Shown one piece after another: positions 58,765 to 64,000 of a stretch of DNA of 64,000 bases. A program made the position numbers and the translations under genes. The number at the start of each line of letters is the position of its first letter. The first letter of the stretch is position 1. The stretch comes from Mucilaginibacter rivuli (lineage in GTDB: Bacteria; Bacteroidota; Bacteroidia; Sphingobacteriales; Sphingobacteriaceae): NCBI RefSeq assembly GCF_019391655.1, contig NZ_JAHXPQ010000001.1:310001-374000 (forward strand). Reading direction: 5' to 3'. A model generated the notes under the pieces. It worked only from the letters and a program-made list of their open reading frames with translations. It was not told where the DNA came from and searched no databases.

Positions 58765-60111
58765 TTATTGGTTGGATTGTATTGCCGGTTTAAAAAAGGT
58801 TTTATTCACCACGGTTACGTACACTATCGCGCCTAATAAAATGATAGCAATAGCACCCACGATAAACTTAACATCGCTGGTGAACATGATGAAAAGCCAT
58901 ATAATAATGCCCAGTATGGCAGGTATAGGGAACAATTTCATTTTATAAGGGCGTGGTTCTTTAGGCTTGTTATAGTGCCAGTAAATAACCCCCGCCGACT
59001 GGCCCACAAATTGCACCAAAATCCTCATCGTAATAATAGCCGTTATCACTTCTTTCATTTTGAACAATAAACTGAACGCGAAAGCGATGCCGCCTATTAC
59101 TAATAACGATACATGCGGGAACTTTTTGGTAGGATGCGTTTTACCGAATACCGGGAAAAAGTTACCATCAATAGCTGCCGCGTAGGGTATGCGTGAGTAG
59201 CCCAGCATGCCCGCAAATAATGATGCCGCCGCGATAATGAGTATTAGCCCCGTAGCAATATTAGCTACCTGTACATTATATATCTGCTCAAAGTACGTAC
59301 TGATAACAAAATCCGACTTGGCTATTTGCTGCCATGGCATCGCGCCAAGCACAACCAGTTGCATTGCCAGATAAATAAATGCTATTCCCGCTATCGAAAT
59401 AAATATACTGCGCGGGATATTTATTTCGGGGTTCTCAATTTCGCCGCCAAGGTTACATACATTATAATAGCCTAAGTACGAGTACACCGTTTGCAGTGAT
59501 GCCTGGCCTAAACCAACAAAGAATATAGGTGTCAAATCGAAAGCGTCCTTTGAAAATGTAAAAGCCTTTTTCGCATCAAAACCCATAATGCCCGAGCCCA
59601 GCAACCAAACGAAAGTAACGCCGGTAACTATCCATAAAAAAACGGATATTTTACCGATGCTCTTCACATCGCGGTAAAGCAAAGCCACAACCAATAGGAC
59701 CAATCCGCCGCTAACGGCTTGTTTGGCATAATTACTTAGGGGGATAAGGTAGGCTAAGTATTTTGAGAAACCAATGGCTCCGCTGGCAATAACCAGGGGC
59801 GCCTGTATGCAGGTTTGCCATATTAACAGGAAAGACATCAGCCTGCCCCATTTATTATTGTATAGCTTTTGCAGAAAAACATAACTGCCGCCTGCTTCGG
59901 GCCATTTGGCGCCTAACTCGCTCCAAACTGAGCCATCCATAAAAGCCAGCAACGCGCCTAATAACCAGGCAAGCATACATTGCGGGCCTTTCATGGCGCC
60001 AACTACTATTGAAAGGGTAACAAAGGGGCCAATGCCAACCATGTAGATCATGTTGAGCGACGTGGCTTGAGTGAGCGATAGCCCCCTTGTTAACTTACCC
60101 GGTGCAATCAC
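58765..60111 (-). CDS. APC family permease
   Basis: The 448-residue protein has twelve membrane helices with the amino acid-polyamine-organocation pattern (SLTQATSLNMIYMVGIGPFVTLSIVVGAMKGPQCMLAWLLGALLAFMDGSVWSELGAKWPEAGGSYVFLQ). It starts with GTG overlapping the KDPG aldolase stop (TAGTG), so it is translationally coupled to that gene. The substrate is unknown; a link to sugar acids is suggested only by position. Confidence 0.9.
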   Translation of the reverse strand: MIAPGKLTRGLSLTQATSLNMIYMVGIGPFVTLSIVVGAMKGPQCMLAWLLGALLAFMDGSVWSELGAKWPEAGGSYVFLQKLYNNKWGRLMSFLLIWQTCIQAPLVIASGAIGFSKYLAYLIPLSNYAKQAVSGGLVLLVVALLYRDVKSIGKISVFLWIVTGVTFVWLLGSGIMGFDAKKAFTFSKDAFDLTPIFFVGLGQASLQTVYSYLGYYNVCNLGGEIENPEINIPRSIFISIAGIAFIYLAMQLVVLGAMPWQQIAKSDFVISTYFEQIYNVQVANIATGLILIIAAASLFAGMLGYSRIPYAAAIDGNFFPVFGKTHPTKKFPHVSLLVIGGIAFAFSLLFKMKEVITAIITMRILVQFVGQSAGVIYWHYNKPKEPRPYKMKLFPIPAILGIIIWLFIMFTSDVKFIVGAIAIILLGAIVYVTVVNKTFFKPAIQSNQ

Positions 60112-60770
60112 TATCTGCTTGCGTTAACTATGGCAATAGCTTCTTTTGTAGCAGCAGTTAGTTCGGCATATTGTTTCTTTTCCATAACCTCTTTGGTGAT
60201 GAGCTTGCTGCCCATACCAACAGCGCAAACGCCTGCTTTAAACCAGCCGCCAATGCTTTCTTTGGTCATATCTACACCACCGGTAGGCATAAACAACAGG
60301 TTAGGGAACAATTCTTTTATCCCCGAAAGGAAAGATGGGCCCAGCATGTTACCAGGGAATAATTTGATAACCTTGGCGCCTAATTTTTCGGCCTTGATAA
60401 TTTCGGTAGGCGTCATACATCCCGGGAACCAAAGCATGTTAGCTTTATCTGCAACCGGAACAACATCTTCTACCAATCCCGGGCTGATAATATAATCGCA
60501 ACCGGCATCAATAAATTTTTGGGCGGTTTCGCCATCTTTTATGGTACCAATACCCAGGTACATTCCTTTTAATTCGGTATCGCAAACTTTACGCAGAGTA
60601 GCAAAGTTTTTTAATGCTGCTTCGCCACGGTTAGTGTATTCAACTGTACGGATGCCTGCCGCGTATAAAGCATGTAATAGCTCTATGCTGGTTTGCTCGT
60701 CCTTATTAAAATAAAGTGGTAAAATACCTTGCTCTGGTATCAGCTTTAAAAGTTCAGCTTTTTTATCCAT
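60111..60770 (-). CDS. eda: KDPG/KHG aldolase
   Basis: This class I aldolase splits 2-keto-3-deoxy-6-phosphogluconate into pyruvate and glyceraldehyde 3-phosphate. The 219-residue protein has the catalytic Glu in TVEYTNRG (E44), the phosphate loop and the Schiff-base Lys in VIKLFPGN (K136). Length and order fit Entner-Doudoroff aldolases. It begins the operon eda - APC permease - MFS transporter - gapN, divergent from KDG kinase, which makes its substrate. Confidence 0.95.
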   Translation of the reverse strand: MDKKAELLKLIPEQGILPLYFNKDEQTSIELLHALYAAGIRTVEYTNRGEAALKNFATLRKVCDTELKGMYLGIGTIKDGETAQKFIDAGCDYIISPGLVEDVVPVADKANMLWFPGCMTPTEIIKAEKLGAKVIKLFPGNMLGPSFLSGIKELFPNLLFMPTGGVDMTKESIGGWFKAGVCAVGMGSKLITKEVMEKKQYAELTAATKEAIAIVNASR

Positions 60771-60803
60771 GATGATTTTTTGAAGTAATAATTGATTTGA
60801 CGG

Positions 60804-60811
60804 CTAAAGTA
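60804..60811 (-). promoter_or_regulatory. Candidate -7 element of the eda operon
   Basis: On the minus strand TACTTTAG differs from TAnnTTTG at one position and lies 33 bases before the eda ATG. Confidence 0.3.
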
Positions 60812-60864
60812 GAAAGAAATAAGTTAAACATTAAAAGTATAGGTAATTAGTGGTAAAAAATTTA

Positions 60865-60878
60865 CGCAATCGTTCCCG
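60865..60878. promoter_or_regulatory. Candidate LacI-type operator between eda and kdgK
   Basis: CGCAATCGTTCCCG contains a near match to the LacI-family core AAnCGnTT and lies in the middle of the divergent 222-base gap, where a shared regulator would bind. No LacI gene is in the window. The rest of the gap is AT-rich. Confidence 0.3.
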
Positions 60879-60921
60879 ATGATTTTTTATTTAAAAACTT
60901 AGTAATTAATGAGGTTTAATG

Positions 60922-60929
60922 TACTTTTG
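60922..60929 (+). promoter_or_regulatory. -7 promoter element of kdgK
   Basis: TACTTTTG is an exact TAnnTTTG match, giving a leader of about 57 bases before the ATG at 60993. Confidence 0.5.
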
Positions 60930-60992
60930 AATCGCTTTACATAAACCTGAAGCTTAATTTTATCTATTTTTCAATTAAATCATATAAAATCG

Positions 60993-62018
60993 ATGTCTAA
61001 AAAAGTTGTAACTCTTGGAGAGATAATGTTGAGGTTATCCACTCCTGATTTCAAAAGATTTGTAACCAGCGATACCTTTGATGTTACCTATGGTGGCGGC
61101 GAAGCTAACGTTGCGGCTGCACTTTGCAATTACGGATTGAATGGCACTTTCGTGTCTAAGGTACCGGCTAACCCTATTGGCCAGGCTGCTATTAACCACT
61201 TACGCCGTTTTGGTGTTGATACCCAATTTGTTGCCCGTGGCGGTAAACGTTTAGGCATTTACTTTTTAGAAACAGGCGCTTCTATGCGTGCTTCGCAGGT
61301 TGTTTATGACCGTGCCGATGCTTCGATAGCCGAAGTTGAAGCCAGCGAATTTGATTTTGACAAAATTTTTGAAGGTGCCGATTGGTTCCACACTACAGGT
61401 ATTACCCCGGCATTGAGCGATAAAGCTGCTGCTTTAACTTTAGCTGCTTTAAAAGCTGCTAAAGCAAAAGGCATTACAACCAGTATTGACCTTAACTATC
61501 GTAAAAAACTTTGGAGCAAAGAAAAAGCCCAGCAGGTAATGAGCGAGCTTTGTAAATATGTTGACGTTTGTATTGGTAACGAAGAAGATGCTGATACTAC
61601 TTTAGGCTTTAAAGCTGCCGGTACTGATGTTACCAAAGGCGAATTGAACCTTGATGGTTACAAAGACGTTTTTGCACAAATGAAAGCTAAATTTGGCTTT
61701 AAATACATCGCATCAACTTTACGCGAAAGCCACTCAGCATCTGACAACGGATGGAGCGCATTGGTATATGATGGTACCGAGTTTTACCACACTAAAGAAT
61801 ATAATGTACGTATTGTTGACCGTGTAGGATCAGGCGACTCATTTGCCAGCGGTTTCATTTTCGGTTTAGTTACCGGTATGAAAATGGCTGACGCTGCTGA
61901 GTTTGGTGTTGCTGCATCAGCAATTAAACACACCATCCCTGGCGACTTAAACCACGCTACACTGAACGAAGTTCAGGAACTGGTTAAAGGTGACGGTTCG
62001 GGCCGCGTACAACGCTAA
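60993..62018 (+). CDS. kdgK: 2-keto-3-deoxygluconate kinase (PfkB family)
   Basis: KdgK phosphorylates KDG to KDPG. The 341-residue ribokinase-like protein has the substrate GGGEANVAAAL motif at 35-45, the KDG kinase features RLGIYFLETGASMRASQVVYDRADAS, and the catalytic/ATP motif DRVGSGDSFASGFIFGL near residue 275-292. Divergent from the eda operon, its product is the substrate of Eda. A period-8 sequence starts in its stop codon. Confidence 0.93.
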   Translation: MSKKVVTLGEIMLRLSTPDFKRFVTSDTFDVTYGGGEANVAAALCNYGLNGTFVSKVPANPIGQAAINHLRRFGVDTQFVARGGKRLGIYFLETGASMRASQVVYDRADASIAEVEASEFDFDKIFEGADWFHTTGITPALSDKAAALTLAALKAAKAKGITTSIDLNYRKKLWSKEKAQQVMSELCKYVDVCIGNEEDADTTLGFKAAGTDVTKGELNLDGYKDVFAQMKAKFGFKYIASTLRESHSASDNGWSALVYDGTEFYHTKEYNVRIVDRVGSGDSFASGFIFGLVTGMKMADAAEFGVAASAIKHTIPGDLNHATLNEVQELVKGDGSGRVQR

Positions 62019-62041
62019 GACCGAAAGTCCGAAAGACAAAA
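62018..62041 (+). repeat. Short period-8 array at the kdgK stop
   Basis: AGACCGAA, AGTCCGAA and AGACAAAA follow at exact 8-base steps from the last base of the stop codon. It is the shortest of the arrays and has no inverted arm. Confidence 0.55.
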
Positions 62042-62047
62042 TATAAT

Positions 62048-62080
62048 AATCCGCCTTGGCCTCGCTGGGGCGGATTTTTA
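62048..62080 (+). terminator. Terminator of kdgK
   Basis: AATCCGCC and GGCGGATT form an 8-base stem followed by a T-run. It lies 30 bases after the stop codon. Confidence 0.75.
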
Positions 62081-62102
62081 GTTTGCTAATTATAATCAAA
62101 CC

Positions 62103-62285
62103 ATGATTGACAAAGACGAAATACTAAACACGTATAAATGGATCAAAGTCCCCAAATATGTAGACGATGTTACGTTATCATGGGAGGAAAGATATAGCCG
62201 ACTAAATGAACATCATATCAAAGAAACCACATTTTTGATAGATAAGATTCGAGAAATTGTGGCAGAATCAACAAACCATCAATAA
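62103..62285 (+). CDS. Small conserved-looking protein of unknown function
   Basis: The 60-residue frame reads MIDKDEILNTYKWIKVPKYV ... SWEERYSRLNEHHIKETTFLIDKIREIV. It has normal codon use, a good ATG and a highly charged helical composition, so it is probably a real gene. I do not recognise a family. It lies between kdgK and the YhcH gene, 15 bases before the latter, and might be co-transcribed with it. Confidence 0.65.
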   Translation: MIDKDEILNTYKWIKVPKYVDDVTLSWEERYSRLNEHHIKETTFLIDKIREIVAESTNHQ

Positions 62286-62300
62286 CTTAAAAATAAAATT

Positions 62301-62747
62301 ATGATCATAGATACTTTAGCGAACGGCGACCAGTACATCGCTTTGCACCCGGGCTTTAAAGCCGCTTTTGACCACCTGGCTTCTATCGACCTGAACGCGC
62401 TTGAGGTTGGCAAATACGAAGTTGATGGTGTTAAATACGCGGTAATGGCAAAAGATGGCGCTACAAAAGAAGCCGCCGCCGAAAAATTTGAGTGCCACGA
62501 TAAAAATATAGATATCCAGGTGCTGATCAGCGGAGTTGAAACCATGGGCTGGAAAGCCCGCAACGATTGTAAATCGCTTAAAGGCGAATACAATGCAGAA
62601 AAAGACGTTTCTTTTTATAGTGACGCCGCCGAAATGTATTTTACACTAAATGCCGGCCAGTTTGTAATATTTTACCCTAATGATGTTCACGCGCCAATGA
62701 TAGGCGACGGTTTTATTAAAAAATTGGTTGTTAAGGTGAAGATATAA
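62301..62747 (+). CDS. YhcH/YjgK/YiaL family (DUF386) sugar-binding protein
   Basis: The 148-residue cupin-like protein has the family pattern YIALHPGFKAAFDHLASIDLNALEVGKYEVDGVKYAVMAKDGATK, KFECHDKNIDIQVLISGVETMGW and the FVIFYPNDVHAPMIGDGFIKKLVVKV end with its His/Glu metal site. Relatives act as sugar mutarotases or in sialic acid and pectin-sugar catabolism. Its place beside kdgK supports a role in sugar-acid use. Confidence 0.92.
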   Translation: MIIDTLANGDQYIALHPGFKAAFDHLASIDLNALEVGKYEVDGVKYAVMAKDGATKEAAAEKFECHDKNIDIQVLISGVETMGWKARNDCKSLKGEYNAEKDVSFYSDAAEMYFTLNAGQFVIFYPNDVHAPMIGDGFIKKLVVKVKI

Positions 62748-62782
62748 TTTTAAGGCTGAAGAATACATAACCCTGAAATACA

Positions 62783-62818
62783 AAAGCCCGCACATCATTT
62801 TTGATGTGCGGGCTTTTT
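62783..62818. terminator. Two-way terminator
   Basis: AAAAGCCCGCACATCA and TGATGTGCGGGCTTTT form a near-perfect 16-base stem with T-runs on both sides, between convergent genes (YhcH and the PfkB kinase). Confidence 0.9.
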
Positions 62819-62831
62819 GTTATATATGCTC

Positions 62832-63752
62832 TTATTCTATAATAGCGAATTGCGACAAGCTTACAAATTCCTGTATGCGTGCCGAAACTTCGGCAGGGGT
62901 AAGGCTCGTTAAACGCTCGGTACCAAATTTCTCTACACAGAAGGAGGCCAATGCCGAACCATATATGATGGCATTCTTCATGTTATTAAAGTTGATAGTA
63001 CCAACTTTAGCCAGGTAACCAATAAAGCCTCCGGCAAAGGTATCGCCAGCGCCTGTAGGATCAAACACATCGGCAAGTGGCAGGGCCGGCGCCGAAAATA
63101 TCTTGCCTTCGCTAAACAGCAATGCACCATGCTCACCTTTTTTAATGATCAAATATTTAGGGCCCATAGCAGCTATTTTACGCGCAGCCTTTACCAATGA
63201 ATATTCGCCCGATAATTGACGCGCCTCGCTATCGTTAATGGCTAAAACGTCAACCATCTTAATAGTTTCAAGCAGGTCATCCATGGCAATGTCCATCCAA
63301 AAGTTCATAGTATCCATCACAATAAGCTTGGGGCGGTTTTTAAGGCGTTTAATAACCGTTTGTTGTATTTGCGGGGTAAGGTTGCCCAGCATCAGGTATT
63401 CGCAATCCTGGTAGCTCTCAGGTATAATGGGGTCAAAATCTGCCAGCACGTTCAGCTCGGTTACCAAAGTATCGCGGCTGTTCATATCATTATGGTACTT
63501 ACCTGCCCAAAAAAACGACTTTTCGCCTTGTTTAATTTGCAAGCCTTCGGTATCCACATTATGATTGTTCAGGTTTTTTATTTCGCTTTCAGGGAAATCA
63601 TCACCAACAACGGCAACAATTTTCACCTTGTCATAAAAGTAAGAAGCGGCCAAACTTGCATAGGTAGCGGCCCCGCCAACAATTTTATCTGTTTTACCAA
63701 AGGGTGTTTCAATAGCGTCAAATGCCACAGTACCAATAACTAATAAACTCAT
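62832..63752 (-). CDS. PfkB family carbohydrate/nucleoside kinase
   Basis: The 306-residue ribokinase-like kinase starts at MSLLVIGTVAFDAIETPFGK (63752; the frame runs back to 63821 without features and through the tRNA promoter). Motifs are GGAATYASLAASYFYDKVKIVAVVGDD, LAINDSEARQLSGEYSLVKAARKI, and the ATP/catalytic motif FDPTGAGDTFAGGFIGYLA. The substrate (ribose, adenosine or another sugar) is not clear. It is convergent with YhcH and divergent from the tRNA gene. Confidence 0.92.
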   Translation of the reverse strand: MSLLVIGTVAFDAIETPFGKTDKIVGGAATYASLAASYFYDKVKIVAVVGDDFPESEIKNLNNHNVDTEGLQIKQGEKSFFWAGKYHNDMNSRDTLVTELNVLADFDPIIPESYQDCEYLMLGNLTPQIQQTVIKRLKNRPKLIVMDTMNFWMDIAMDDLLETIKMVDVLAINDSEARQLSGEYSLVKAARKIAAMGPKYLIIKKGEHGALLFSEGKIFSAPALPLADVFDPTGAGDTFAGGFIGYLAKVGTINFNNMKNAIIYGSALASFCVEKFGTERLTSLTPAEVSARIQEFVSLSQFAIIE

Positions 63753-63785
63753 ATAAATAAATTTGAAATTTTTTTTTGACAAATA

Positions 63786-63816
63786 TTGTGAATTTAGCTG
63801 GATAATCATACTTTTG
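63786..63816 (+). promoter_or_regulatory. Promoter of tRNA-Asn (canonical Bacteroidota type)
   Basis: TTG at 63786-63788, a 20-base spacer and TACTTTTG at 63809-63816 fit the Bacteroidota sigma-70-type promoter (TTG, 17-23 bases, TAnnTTTG) exactly. Transcription is expected near 63822, 17 bases before the tRNA. Confidence 0.75.
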
Positions 63817-63838
63817 CACACTCCAAACCGGAAAACAC

Positions 63839-63912
63839 TCCTGAGTAGCTCAGCTGGTTAGAGCATCTGACTGTTAATCAGAGGGTCGCTGGTTCGAGCC
63901 CAGCCTCAGGAG
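63839..63912 (+). tRNA. tRNA-Asn (anticodon GTT)
   Basis: A full cloverleaf is seen: acceptor arms TCCTGAG (63839-63845) and CTCAGGA (63905-63911), discriminator G63912, D-arm GCTCAGCTGGTTAGAGC, anticodon stem TCTGA/TCAGA with loop CTGTTAA and anticodon GTT at 63873-63875, and T-arm CGCTGGTTCGAGCCCAGC. CCA is not encoded. Confidence 0.95.
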
Positions 63913-63931
63913 CAATTAAAATCAATGATTT

Positions 63932-63961
63932 AACCCCGCTTAGACAAGCGGGGTTTTTTTA
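63932..63961 (+). terminator. Terminator of tRNA-Asn
   Basis: AACCCCGCTT-AGAC-AAGCGGGGTT forms a perfect 10-base stem followed by a T-run. The last 39 bases of the window hold no feature I can support. Confidence 0.9.
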
Positions 63962-64000
63962 TTCGCATACTTTTCGCATAGTCTAAAAAAAATCTACATT

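Noticed and set aside
63962..64000. Integrase or attachment site after tRNA-Asn
   Set aside because: Only 39 bases remain, with no repeat of the tRNA 3' end and no coding sequence to support it.

Overview
The window is chromosomal DNA of a Bacteroidota bacterium, most likely a member of the Sphingobacteriaceae close to Mucilaginibacter or Pedobacter. The reasons are the gene families (head-GIN protein, DUF6515-type protein, PorW/SprE-like lipoprotein of type IX secretion, short CarB, ATP synthase operon without atpD/atpC), repeated promoter elements of the Bacteroidota type (TAnnTTTG), few Shine-Dalgarno sequences, and a 29-residue basic protein of the AURKAIP1/COX24 (mS38) type. No prophage, insertion sequence, CRISPR array or rRNA was seen. 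There is one tRNA (Asn, GTT) at the right edge.

Layout. 1-8.7 kb: tail of a Crp/Fnr regulator, a sterol-desaturase-family enzyme, carB, an NHL-repeat lipoprotein, radA, a MEDS-domain protein and an exported unknown. 8.8-13.4 kb: the minus-strand block HU, TPR protein, mS38-like peptide and rng, divergent from mutY and ssb. 13.5-19.3 kb: a stress or envelope group (SnoaL-like, degenerate metallo-beta-lactamase fold, Crp/Fnr, dipeptidyl peptidase IV, class C serine hydrolase). 19.4-28.2 kb: a light/photolyase neighbourhood, with DUF2256 and a DASH cryptochrome on the plus strand and folE, SDR, flavin reductase, TetR, AarF kinase, SDR-DUF2867, CBS and a TIGR01777 epimerase on the minus strand. 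28.6-32.9 kb: sucA and sucB of the 2-oxoglutarate dehydrogenase complex (lpd lies at 40.5 kb). 33-42.9 kb: DinB, a glycosyltransferase 39, a GIN-domain protein, a three-gene peptidase/hydrolase operon, lpd and a glycosyltransferase-like protein. 43-48.8 kb: the ATP synthase operon atpZ-(unknown)-atpB-E-F-H-A-G. 49-55.4 kb: PorW/SprE-like lipoprotein, penicillin-binding protein 1A, TatA and a Gly/Tyr-rich protein. 55.7-62.7 kb: a 2-keto-3-deoxygluconate module (KDPG aldolase, APC permease, ExuT-type transporter, GapN, divergent from KDG kinase and YhcH). 62.8-63.9 kb: a PfkB kinase and tRNA-Asn.

The most unusual structure lies between the genes. At least eleven gaps hold short arrays with a strict period of 7 or 8 bases. 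Each array has its own word; many start at a stop codon, and many are followed by an inverted copy so that the gap can fold as a long hairpin. Examples are AGTCnnn six times then its complement in the atpH-atpF gap, AAGAnnC five times after carB, and GTTAnnnn after aarF. I know of no name for these and treat them as the main candidate for something undescribed.

A second pattern is regulatory. Two Crp/Fnr genes are each followed by a TTGAx-N4-xTCAA palindrome placed 36-38 bases upstream of a candidate -7 element of the next gene, which is class II activator geometry. A perfect TGTGA-N6-TCACA site lies just upstream of the ATP synthase operon.
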